Shown here: positions 34,859 through 41,311 of the stretch, in pieces | Position numbering within the stretch: position 1 is the first letter of the stretch | Layout: the number at the start of each line of letters is the position of its first letter | From: Salinivenus iranica | GTDB taxonomy: Bacteria; Bacteroidota; Rhodothermia; Rhodothermales; Salinibacteraceae | Assembly (NCBI GenBank): GCA_002894665.1 | Contig: NCRB01000031.1 | Coordinates: 1-41,311, forward strand | DNA: 41,311 nucleotides | Reading direction: 5' to 3' | Program-made: the position numbers and the translations under genes | Notes under the pieces: generated by a model | Told to the model about the DNA's origin: nothing | Seen by the model: only the letters and a program-made list of their open reading frames with translations | Database searches by the model: none

Positions 34859-34926
34859 GGTGCGTATTGCGTGTTGCGTATGGCGTATTGCGTAGTGCGT
34901 ATTGACGTATTGCGCATCCGGATCAT
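34855..34926 (-). CDS. possible 23-codon leader ORF overlapping the sdhA start
   Basis: On the reverse strand ATG (34926-34924) follows GGAGG (34933-34929) closely. Its frame ([19 protein letters not shown]...) ends in a TGA that overlaps the sdhA ATG as ATGA. A second Met three codons in has a more usual spacing (11 bases) from GGAGG. Because the DNA repeats every 7 bases, the peptide repeats every 7 residues. It may serve translational coupling of sdhA, or be an accident of the repeat. No homology is expected or seen. Confidence 0.35.
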   Translation of the reverse strand: MIRMRNTSIRTTQYAIRNTQYAP

Positions 34927-34960
34927 TTCCTCCGTAGATACGCAAGACGAAATACGCAAT
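34859..34960. repeat. inverted heptamer array filling the sdhD-sdhA gap
   Basis: The forward strand shows eight consecutive units of TGCGTAT or close variants (34861-34918; one unit has an extra base), a 20-base spacer containing TCCTCC, then ATACGCA-AGACGAA-ATACGCA (34939-34959), the reverse complement of the unit. The element occupies the gap exactly, from the base next to the sdhA ATG to the base next to the sdhD stop. As RNA it can fold into an imperfect hairpin whose loop carries GGAGG. Confidence 0.85.
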
Positions 34961-35422
34961 TTATCCCCACCCGGCCGTAATCACCGAGTACATTCCGATG
35001 ATGAGCAGGCCGAGGGCCACGGTCCACGAGAGCGACCGGGCGATGAGGCGCCCCATGGGGTCGCGGATGTAGTCGGTCATCACGTTGTTCAGGCCGTAGA
35101 AGCCGTGGTGGAGGGCGACGATGAGAAACAGGATGTTAAAGCCCTTCCACAGCACGGCGTAGACCGGGTCGGCCAGGCGCTGCATCACCACCTGGTAGGG
35201 CGTCGCCTCCGCGTCGGGGCCGAAGCGGGCCCGTACCCCTTCCTTGGCCTCCTCCGGGTAGTCCGGCATGGCCCCCTGCTCGGTCACCACCTCGTGGGTC
35301 ACCGACGCGGCCTGGTGGTCGTAGTGCTGCACCCAAAAGTGGGTGATCAGCATAAAGATGAGGAAGGTGCCTGTGATGCGGTGCAGAAACCAGTTGAGCG
35401 CGTTCGACGTGGAGGCAGCCAT
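34961..35422 (-). CDS. sdhD: succinate dehydrogenase membrane anchor subunit
   Basis: A 153-residue inner-membrane protein with three predicted helices: residues ~10-32 (WFLHRITGTFLIFMLITHFW), ~88-110 (VLWKGFNILFLIVALHHGFY) and ~125-148 (SLSWTVALGLLIIGMYSVI). 'HRITG' near the N-terminus and 'ALHHGFYGLNNVMTDY' in helix 2 are the SdhD-like quinone/heme region. With SdhC it forms the b-type anchor for SdhAB. The loop between helices 1 and 2 is long and acidic (EEAKEGVRARFGPDAEA). It is 51 bases downstream of sdhC. Confidence 0.9.
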   Translation of the reverse strand: MAASTSNALNWFLHRITGTFLIFMLITHFWVQHYDHQAASVTHEVVTEQGAMPDYPEEAKEGVRARFGPDAEATPYQVVMQRLADPVYAVLWKGFNILFLIVALHHGFYGLNNVMTDYIRDPMGRLIARSLSWTVALGLLIIGMYSVITAGWG

Positions 35423-35473
35423 GGGAGCGACGGGGCAGATCGAGAGGGAGGGGCGAGCGGTGCGGCCTCAGGG

Positions 35474-35938
35474 TTAGAGGAAGAGGGTGGGCATTGAGCC
35501 CGGCCCGAGAATCCACTCTCCCAGGGAATAAATTGAGGGCCAGCCGCCCACGAGGATGATGACGGCCGTCACGGCCCCGAGGGTCCAGAACAGCTTCTTC
35601 TGGTTCGGGCTCCAGCCGAGAAAGTCGATGAGTACGATGCGCAGTCCGTTCATTGCGTGGTAGGCCACGGCCACTAGAAGGGCAAACTCACCGACCTTGA
35701 AGATGGGGCTGTGGTACTTGGCAATCAGCGCGTTAAAGGTCTCGGGGTCGGTGAGTGCCGTAAGGCCCCAGATGTGAATGATGAGGTACACCACGAGTCC
35801 GACCCCCGTGAGTCGGTGCATCATCCACGCAAACATCCCGGTGCGGATCCGGTAGCGCTGAAAGCGACTGTCTTGCTCGGCGGTCGCCCCCTCTTTCGAG
35901 GCAGTGGGCGCGGGGCGCTCTTGGGTGTCGACGGCCAT
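35474..35938 (-). CDS. sdhC: succinate dehydrogenase cytochrome b subunit
   Basis: A 154-residue inner-membrane subunit. MAVDTQERPAPTASKEGATA is a soluble lead, then three helices: ~37-57 (MMHRLTGVGLVVYLIIHIWG), ~83-105 (EFALLVAVAYHAMNGLRIVLID) and ~117-140 (KLFWTLGAVTAVIILVGGWPS). 'HRLTGVGL' and 'AYHAMNGLRIV' match the SdhC quinone/heme motif (H..NG.RH type), and the histidines are candidate heme ligands. The start is placed at MAVDTQERP; upstream in-frame sequence is not membrane-like. It follows citrate synthase by 164 bases on the same strand. Confidence 0.92.
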   Translation of the reverse strand: MAVDTQERPAPTASKEGATAEQDSRFQRYRIRTGMFAWMMHRLTGVGLVVYLIIHIWGLTALTDPETFNALIAKYHSPIFKVGEFALLVAVAYHAMNGLRIVLIDFLGWSPNQKKLFWTLGAVTAVIILVGGWPSIYSLGEWILGPGSMPTLFL

Positions 35939-36102
35939 GATGGGGAGGGCGTTGTGACGCGAATGGAGGACTGAGGGAGGAGGGAACGGCCCCGAGTCTC
36001 CGCTCCCGTCCTTGTCCGTCAGCGACGTGTGTGCGGAATGTGGAGGGCGCCCGAAAGTTTCCGGGCGGTGGGCGGGCGGTCCGGGGGAAAAGGGCCGTGG
36101 GC

Positions 36103-37266
36103 CTACCGTTCCTGAAGCGGTACGAAGGACCGATTCCGGTCCCCGACGTACTGGGCGCGCGGCCGGATCAGCCGATTGTCGGCCCACTGCTCCAGCAGGT
36201 GCGAGGTCCAGCCCGCGGTGCGGCTCAGGGCGAAGATGGGCGTGAAGAGGTCGGGGTCGAGGCCGAGCTGGTAGTAGGTCGAGGCGCTGAAGAAGTCGAC
36301 GTTCGGGTCGATGCCCTTCTCGTCGCGCATCGTGTCCAGGATGGCCATGCTGTACTCGTACCATTTCATCTCGCCGGCCTCTTCGCTGAGCTCCTTCACC
36401 AGGTCGCGAAGGATGGCGGCGCGGGGGTCCATCGTCTTGTAGACGCGGTGGCCAAAGCCCATCACGCGCTCGCCCTGGGCCAGGCGCTCCTTCACGTATT
36501 CGGCGGGGTCGGCGCCCTGCTCGTCAATTTCGAGGAGCATGCGCATGACCTCGCGGTTGGCGCCCCCGTGAAGCGGCCCCTTCAGTGCGCCGATGGCGCC
36601 GGGGATGGCGGAGTACATGTCGGAGAGCGTGGAGCCGATGACGCGGCTCGTGAACGTCGAGGCGTTCAGGCCGTGGTCGGCGTGGAGGACGAGGCACACG
36701 TCGAAGATGCGCTCGGCCGCCTCGCCCGGTTCCTCCCCGTTCAGCATGTAGAGGAAGTTGTGGGCCATCGTGCCCTCGTCGAGCGGCGCCACGGGATCGA
36801 GCCCCTTGCGGATCCGGTCGAAGGAGGCGATGATGGTCGGGATCTGGGCCAGGATGCGCACGGCCTTGCGTCGATTGGCGGCCTCCTCCATCACGTCGGC
36901 CTCGTCGTCGTAGAGCCCGAGGGCGGAAACCGCTGTGCGGAGCACCGCCATGGGGTGGGCGTCGTCGGGCGCGTTGCGGAGAAGGTCGAGCACCGGATCG
37001 GGGAGCGTCCGCTCGCTACGGAGTTCCTGGCGCAGGCCGGCCAACTCGTCCTCGGTCGGGAGCGACCCGTTGGCCAGGAGGTACACGACCTCTTCGAACG
37101 AGGCGCCCTCAGCGAGGTCGTGAATGTCGTACCCGCGGTAGATGAGTTCTCCCTTCTGCCCGTCGATGAAGGAAAGCGACGACTCAAGGGCCACAACGCC
37201 TTCGAGGCCACGGGCCTTCACGGGCGGGTCGTCGGAGGTAAGTTCGCGTACGTCTTGGTCAGCCAT
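36103..37266 (-). CDS. gltA: citrate synthase
   Basis: Condenses oxaloacetate and acetyl-CoA, entry to the TCA cycle. The 387-residue length is that of the short, dimeric (archaeal/Thermus/Bacillus) type. The catalytic triad is intact: His233 in GPLHGGAN, His273 in GFGHRVYK and Asp324 in NVDFFSA; His198 in 'LHADHGLNAS' is also conserved. The N-terminus 'GLEGVVALESSLSFIDGQKG' and 'LIYRGYDIHDLAE' are typical. A methylcitrate synthase role cannot be excluded by sequence, and the nearby propionyl-CoA-type carboxylase makes it a fair question, but linkage to sdh favours citrate synthase. A weak hairpin (36048-36067) lies before sdhC. Confidence 0.94.
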   Translation of the reverse strand: MADQDVRELTSDDPPVKARGLEGVVALESSLSFIDGQKGELIYRGYDIHDLAEGASFEEVVYLLANGSLPTEDELAGLRQELRSERTLPDPVLDLLRNAPDDAHPMAVLRTAVSALGLYDDEADVMEEAANRRKAVRILAQIPTIIASFDRIRKGLDPVAPLDEGTMAHNFLYMLNGEEPGEAAERIFDVCLVLHADHGLNASTFTSRVIGSTLSDMYSAIPGAIGALKGPLHGGANREVMRMLLEIDEQGADPAEYVKERLAQGERVMGFGHRVYKTMDPRAAILRDLVKELSEEAGEMKWYEYSMAILDTMRDEKGIDPNVDFFSASTYYQLGLDPDLFTPIFALSRTAGWTSHLLEQWADNRLIRPRAQYVGDRNRSFVPLQER

Positions 37267-38143
37267 GTCTGGTCGGATCGTTGGATGTCGGAAGTGGATG
37301 AGAAACGTCCAGGCGAGGGGCCTCCGAGGGACGGAAGGGCGCAGGCGCCTGGGAGCGGGCGGCGCGGCGCTGGTCGGGAGCGGAACGACCGCACGACGCG
37401 CGGAGAGGACGCGCCCTTTGCGTAAAGTCTTGTGCAGGGATGGGTTTCGCAGTCTGTCCCCTTACAGGCGCGGAAGCAAGGCCGCACCAACACATAGGCG
37501 CTGGTAAGGGAAAAATCAGGATACGAAACAGGCAGGACGAACCCAGCGAATTTTGTTCTAAGGCCTCCTGGAAACGCGCCCCGCCGGCGGCCCGTCCGGG
37601 GGCCCGGGATCATTTTCGACACGCCAGCAATACCCATGACGACATGTATTGCGTGAGTCTTCGAACTCATGCCGATGGAACCGGCCACGCGTACCGAGCG
37701 GCCGGCGCGACTGTGCGATTTCTCCTTTCGGCCGCCCGCAACAATGCGGGGCGGCGCCCCGAGACGAAGAGACCGGTGTCGGGATGGAAGGGCCGCACGC
37801 CCCGTCGCGCAGCGAATGGTGCCGCCTCGTAGAGGGTACACAGTACCCGGTACGCCGTCCGTCGGTCCCCGCTGGTCGTCCGGAGACGACCCTTCATTCG
37901 CACCTATGCTCATGAGTTTACCCGCGCCTCCCGCGGCTTCGGGCCTGGAGCTGAATGCTGGTCGGTGCGCCGCACGGCGGCGCGTTGGCCCGGCCAGTGC
38001 TCCGTCGCGTGCTGGACCGGACGGTTGCGCTCCGCATGGGTCCTCGCTGGATCCTTGTCGACCCATCCGACGACCTGTGTGGAACCGCTTTGACCGGTCC
38101 TGGACGTGCCCCGACGGTTGCGTAGGCGTGTCCTCCCTCCTTT
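37267..38143. other. long non-coding region between gltA and the RNase E/G gene
   Basis: About 880 bases between divergent genes with no supported coding frame; the open frames are rich in Arg, Pro and Gly and resemble nothing. Small inverted repeats occur (GGGTAC-ACA-GTACCC near 37837; TGAGT-CTTCGA-ACTCA near 37650). It must hold both promoters and a long leader for the RNase gene. RNase E mRNAs in other bacteria have long structured leaders used for autoregulation, so a structured 5' UTR is plausible, but I cannot show one. Confidence 0.5.
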
Positions 38144-39976
38144 ATGTCTAAAGAAATTGTCGTCAACGTTGGCGAGAGCCAAACCCGCATCGCCATCGTC
38201 GAAGATGGCAAGCTTGTCGAACTCTACATCGAGAACGCCGAGAACAAGCGCACGATTGGCAACCTGTACCTCGGCCGCATCCGCAAGGTGATGCCGAGCA
38301 TCCAGGCCGCCTTCGTGGACATCGGCCAGGAGCAGGACGCCTTCCTCCACTTCTCGGACCTCTCGGACAACCTGCCCTACCTCCTCAAGTACCTGGACCT
38401 TCAGACCCCGAAGGTGAAAGGGATCACTGTGCCGCCGGGAGAAAAGGACTGGGACAAGCGCCCGTCCGACATCCTAAACCGCGGCCAGGAGATTCTCGTC
38501 CAGATCACGAAGGAGCCGATCTCGAACAAGGGCAGCCGCATCTCCACGGACCTGTCGTTGGCCGGCCGGTTCCTGGTGCTGGTGCCGCTCCAGAACTACG
38601 TCGCCGTCTCGCGCAAGATTACCGACGACAAGGAGCGCCGCCGCCTGAAGGCCCTCGCCAGCAGCCTGGTGCCCGACAACTACGGGGTCATCGTGCGCAC
38701 CGTGGCCGAGGATCGTGACGCCAAGTCGCTCGATAAGGACCTGAAGCTGCTGAAGGAGCGCTGGCGCCGCGTCGAAAACCGCCTGCAGGAGAAGCCGGAC
38801 CCGCCGGCCCTGGTGCACGAAGACGTGGACATGGCCTCCTCCATCATCCGCGACCAGTTCTCGGAGGAGTACGACCGCATCCTCGTCGACCACGAGGCGC
38901 TCTACCACAGCATTCGGAGCTACGTGAAGGCCGTGGCGCCGAAAATGGTGGATCGCATCGATCTGCACACGGGGGGGCAACCGGTGTTCGAGGCGGCCGG
39001 AATCCAGCAGGGGGCCGACCGCGCGTTCAAGGACCGGGTGGAGCTGCCCTCCGGCGGCTACCTCTTCATCGAGCAGACCGAGGCGATGCACGTCGTCGAT
39101 GTGAACTCGGGACGCTCGGGGAAGGGCAAGTCCCAGTCCCAGAACTCACTCGACGTGAACCTGGAGGCCGCCCGCGTCATTGCCCGCCAGATCCGACTGC
39201 GCGACCTGGGCGGCATCATCGTGGTCGACTTCATCGACCTGCGCGACGACAAGGACAAGAAGAAGGTCTACGACGAGCTCAAGAAGGGCTTCAGCGAGGA
39301 CCGCGCCGTCACCAAGGTGCTGCCCATGAGCGACTTCGGCCTCGTGGAAATTACGCGGCAGCGCCTCCGGCCCAGCATTACCACCACGTTTTCCTCGTCC
39401 AACGGGGACCCGTCGGGAGAGGACGACGAGAGCACCGACGAGCTGCGCCGCGCCGAGCGCAAGATCCAGCGCCTGCAGAAGAAGGTGGAGGCGCGCGAGC
39501 GAGAGATGAAGCGGCTCCGGGAAGAGAACGAGGACCAGGACGGGGAGGAGGTCGACCGGCTCCGCAGTCAGATCCAGAGCCTGGAGGAGGAGGTACACGA
39601 GGCCCGCGAGGAGGCGCGCCGGTATCGTGAAGAGGCCAAGCGCTACGAGGAACAGGTGCAGCGGGCCCCCGCCCCGTCCGGCGACGGCGAGGTGGCCGAA
39701 ACCTCGGCGGAGGACGCGGAGGCGGCGACCTCCCCGGACGCGTTCGTCGATCGGCTGGAGCAGTGGATCGTCGATCACCGCGACCAGCACCGCGCCGTCA
39801 CGGTGCGCGTGCATCCGTTCACGGCCGCCTTCCTGCGCCGCCCCGTGCCGGCCTACCCCACGCGCTGGTTCATGGATCATCTCGTTCGAGTCCATCTGGA
39901 GGCCGACGACCGCGTGCCGCCCCTCTCATTCGAGATCGAACACACCCGCTCGGGAGAGACCCTGGCGACCTCGTAG
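38144..39976 (+). CDS. rng: ribonuclease E/G family protein, cysteine-free, with coiled-coil insert
   Basis: An endoribonuclease for rRNA and tRNA maturation and mRNA decay. The 610-residue product begins MSKEIVVNVGESQTRIAIVEDG. An S1 domain spans ~37-130 ('GNLYLGRIRKVMPSIQAAFVDIG'), followed by the 5'-sensor/RNase H region. The DNase I-like catalytic site has both Asp motifs, 'VVDVNSGR' (~317) and 'VVDFIDL' (~361), then 'EITRQRLRPSI' (~403). Family members normally continue with a CPxCxG zinc-link that holds the dimer. Here there is no cysteine anywhere. Instead residues ~430-507 form an Arg/Glu-rich heptad-type helix. The small C-terminal domain follows ('VTVRVHPFTAAFLRR', ~552). The 97-residue gene follows after 47 bases. 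Confidence 0.93.
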   Translation: MSKEIVVNVGESQTRIAIVEDGKLVELYIENAENKRTIGNLYLGRIRKVMPSIQAAFVDIGQEQDAFLHFSDLSDNLPYLLKYLDLQTPKVKGITVPPGEKDWDKRPSDILNRGQEILVQITKEPISNKGSRISTDLSLAGRFLVLVPLQNYVAVSRKITDDKERRRLKALASSLVPDNYGVIVRTVAEDRDAKSLDKDLKLLKERWRRVENRLQEKPDPPALVHEDVDMASSIIRDQFSEEYDRILVDHEALYHSIRSYVKAVAPKMVDRIDLHTGGQPVFEAAGIQQGADRAFKDRVELPSGGYLFIEQTEAMHVVDVNSGRSGKGKSQSQNSLDVNLEAARVIARQIRLRDLGGIIVVDFIDLRDDKDKKKVYDELKKGFSEDRAVTKVLPMSDFGLVEITRQRLRPSITTTFSSSNGDPSGEDDESTDELRRAERKIQRLQKKVEAREREMKRLREENEDQDGEEVDRLRSQIQSLEEEVHEAREEARRYREEAKRYEEQVQRAPAPSGDGEVAETSAEDAEAATSPDAFVDRLEQWIVDHRDQHRAVTVRVHPFTAAFLRRPVPAYPTRWFMDHLVRVHLEADDRVPPLSFEIEHTRSGETLATS

Positions 39977-40023
39977 CCCCCGCCGCGCCCGCCGATCTGT
40001 TGCCGAGACGCCCGTGATTTGCC

Positions 40024-40317
40024 ATGGAGACGACCACCATCATTGAGGAGCTGGAGGACGTGGCCGAGCGCCTGGGCCTGGCCGTGCGCGCCGAGAAGGG
40101 CAACTTCCGCGGCGGCCGCTGCGTCGTGGGGGAGCAGGAGATCATCATGCTCAACAAAAATCACCTCCCCGAAACCCAGCTCGTCGTGTTTGCGAACGCG
40201 CTGCGGGAGGCGCCGCTCGACACCATCTATCTGAAGCCGGCGGTGCGCACGGCCCTGGAAGAGGCCTGGGCCCTGGACGACGCCCCGTCGGAGGAGGCCC
40301 CGCATGTCCACGAATAA
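40024..40317 (+). CDS. small conserved-looking protein of unknown function
   Basis: A 97-residue soluble protein, METTTIIEELEDVAERLGLAV. It reads as an alpha/beta fold: an N-terminal helix, then strands 'RCVVGEQEIIMLNK', a helix 'PETQLVVFANALRE' and 'TIYLKPAVRTALEEAW'. The tail is acidic and ends HVHE. I do not recognise the family. It starts 47 bases after the RNase E/G gene and its end overlaps the metallo-hydrolase gene by 14 bases, so the three are probably co-transcribed. There are no Cys or metal motifs except the terminal His pair. Confidence 0.75.
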   Translation: METTTIIEELEDVAERLGLAVRAEKGNFRGGRCVVGEQEIIMLNKNHLPETQLVVFANALREAPLDTIYLKPAVRTALEEAWALDDAPSEEAPHVHE

Positions 40318-41209
40318 CGCCCCCGACGGTCGCACCGGGCCCACGGCGGCCGACGTGGTGGCGGAGACAGACCCCGACCGCCACGCCGATACGCCCCCGC
40401 TCACCGTCACCCTGCTCGGCACCGGCACCTCCACCGGCGTGCCCGTCCTGGGCTGCGACTGTGCGGTGTGCACCTCCGACGACCCGCACGACACCCGCAC
40501 CCGCTGCGCCTGCTACGTCCGCGCCGGCGATCTGGGCCTGCTCATCGACACGGGGCCCGACTTCCGCCAGCAGGCCCTCCGCGAGGCCATCGAGCGCATC
40601 GATGCGGTCTGCTACACCCACCACCACTTCGACCACGTGGTGGGCCTCGACGACCTGCGGCCCTTCTTCTTCGACAACCCGGCGACGATGCCGTGCTACG
40701 CGCACCCCGACACGGCCAGCGTCCTGGCCCGCACCTACGACTACATCTTTGGCGCAGACCCGTACCCCGGCGCGGCCAACGTGCGGCTGGAGACAGTCGA
40801 CGGCCCGTTCACGGTCCCCAGCCGGTACGGGGACGAGGCCGCGCTCCCGGTCGACCCGGTGTTGCTCGACCACGGCGGCACGCCGGTCTACGGCTACCGG
40901 ATGGGCCGCTTCGCCTACCTCACGGACGTGAGTCGCATTCCGGAGCCGAGCTACGACGCGCTCGACGGCATCGACGTGCTCGTGCTCGACGCCCTGCGCC
41001 CCAAACCTCATCGGACGCACTTCTCGTTTGAACAGGCCGTCGCCGTGGCCCGGCGCATCGGCGCGCGGCAGACCTACTTCGTGCACATGACCCACAACGT
41101 ACGCCACGCCGAGGCCAACGCCGCCCTCCCCGACGGCATCCAGCTCGCCTACGACGGCCTGACGGTGGAGGTGCCGGCGGTGGAGACGGCTACGGGCTCC
41201 GGACAGTAA
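40304..41209 (+). CDS. PhnP-like metallo-beta-lactamase-fold hydrolase
   Basis: A 301-residue cytoplasmic phosphodiesterase-type enzyme. After a ~30-residue Thr/Pro/Asp-rich lead, 'TVTLLGTGTSTGVPVLGCDCAVC' is the PhnP/RNase Z-like start; the Cys cluster may bind the structural zinc seen in PhnP. The metal motif is 'YTHHHFDHVVGLDDLRPF' (HxHxDH), with 'YLTDVSRIPE' (metal Asp), 'LVLDALRPKPHRTHFSFEQAV' and 'TYFVHMTHNVRHAE' (last metal His). The closest families are PhnP (cyclic ribose phosphodiesterase) and related Bacteroidota MBL proteins. There is no phn gene nearby, so a role in phosphonate use is not implied. It overlaps the upstream gene by 14 bases. Confidence 0.9.
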   Translation: MSTNNAPDGRTGPTAADVVAETDPDRHADTPPLTVTLLGTGTSTGVPVLGCDCAVCTSDDPHDTRTRCACYVRAGDLGLLIDTGPDFRQQALREAIERIDAVCYTHHHFDHVVGLDDLRPFFFDNPATMPCYAHPDTASVLARTYDYIFGADPYPGAANVRLETVDGPFTVPSRYGDEAALPVDPVLLDHGGTPVYGYRMGRFAYLTDVSRIPEPSYDALDGIDVLVLDALRPKPHRTHFSFEQAVAVARRIGARQTYFVHMTHNVRHAEANAALPDGIQLAYDGLTVEVPAVETATGSGQ

Positions 41210-41213
41210 CAAT

Positions 41214-41240
41214 CCCCGCCCGGCACGAGGCCGGACGGGG
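41214..41240. terminator. terminator between the MBL gene and the right-edge gene
   Basis: CCCCGCCCGGC (41214-41224) and GCCGGACGGGG (41230-41240) pair with one mismatch around a 5-base loop, 5 bases past the stop. It lies between convergent genes; on the reverse strand ATTGTTACTG follows. Confidence 0.6.
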
Positions 41241-41273
41241 ACGTGTTCGGAACTGGAAAACGACGGCCCGGGC

Positions 41274-41311
41274 CTACCGCACGACGGTCAGGCGCTTCGT
41301 GGCGGCAACGT
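41274..41311 (-). CDS. C-terminal end of a secreted protein, likely T9SS sorting domain (partial)
   Basis: The reverse strand encodes VAATKRLTVVR followed by TAG. The pattern K/R-R-L-T-V-V-R at the very end is typical of type A sorting domains of the type IX secretion system in Rhodothermota/Bacteroidota. Only 11 codons are in the window, so the protein itself is unseen. The convergent terminator next to it supports a real gene end here. Confidence 0.5.
   Translation of the reverse strand, partial: VAATKRLTVVR

Noticed and set aside
37218-38066. 282-codon reverse-strand ORF between gltA and rng
   Set aside because: Low-complexity Arg/Pro/Gly composition, no motif, and it overlaps the gltA start region. 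Not supported as a gene.
1-41311. CRISPR array, prophage, rRNA or tRNA genes
   Set aside because: No regularly spaced identical repeats, no phage structural genes and no RNA gene signatures were seen. The heptamer arrays are too short in period and too degenerate to be CRISPR.

Overview
The window reads as a stretch of chromosome from an aerobic, salt-adapted member of the Salinibacter/Rhodothermota branch of the Bacteroidota. The DNA is GC-rich and the proteins are strongly acidic, as expected of a salt-in halophile. FabI carries the Bacteroidota-type 'SQSPT' motif, the respiratory chain is aerobic, and the last bases on the right encode what looks like the tail of a type IX secretion sorting domain. 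The organism assignment is inference from these traits, not from a database match. The genes are mostly housekeeping.

Layout. 1-1.6 kb: a long acyl-CoA dehydrogenase. 1.9-4.4 kb: a group II intron (low GC, intact RT/HNH protein, clear domain V) sitting between ssb and what looks like the ssb terminator. 4.4-6.3 kb: ssb and an alpha/beta hydrolase. 6.6-8.6 kb: YtxH-like protein, yaaA and udk in a row, meeting a reverse-strand lipoprotein-birA-coaX cluster tail to tail with a 4-nt overlap. 11.2-15.7 kb: suhB, fabI, a HAD phosphatase, an L,D-transpeptidase and a lipoprotein with a TonB C-terminal domain. 15.8-19.3 kb: a NupC-type nucleoside transporter and an M1 peptidase on the reverse strand. 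19.7-26.2 kb: a 1059-residue protease/propeller/barrel protein followed by a MacA-MacB-like exporter split into three overlapping genes. 26.3-28.6 kb: a UvrD/PcrA helicase. 28.7-30.4 kb: a small secreted protein, a non-coding stretch with a possible sigma-factor remnant, and a membrane protein/XRE regulator pair behind a strong promoter that overlaps a palindrome. 30.5-37.3 kb: a biotin-dependent carboxylase beta subunit facing a TCA cluster (citrate synthase, then sdhC-sdhD-sdhA-sdhB). 38.1-41.2 kb: an RNase E/G, a 97-residue protein and a PhnP-like metallo-hydrolase.

How the genes fit together. Citrate synthase and succinate dehydrogenase form a TCA/respiration block. BirA would biotinylate the carrier partner of the carboxylase, although that carrier is not in the window. 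FabI and the acyl-CoA dehydrogenase serve fatty-acid synthesis and breakdown. CoaX feeds CoA synthesis. The L,D-transpeptidase, the lipoproteins, the barrel protein and the MacAB-like exporter belong to the envelope.

Most unusual: three intergenic gaps (fabI-HAD, sdhD-sdhA, sdhA-sdhB) share one architecture, a degenerate tandem array of about 7-bp words, a short spacer, then the same words in reverse complement. The words differ from gap to gap. In the sdhD-sdhA gap the element fills the space exactly from stop codon to start codon and contains a short ORF that ends on the sdhA start as ATGA. In addition, SdhA ends early in palindromic repeat DNA and lacks its usual C-terminal segment, and the RNase E/G has no cysteine and carries a coiled coil where the zinc-link normally lies.
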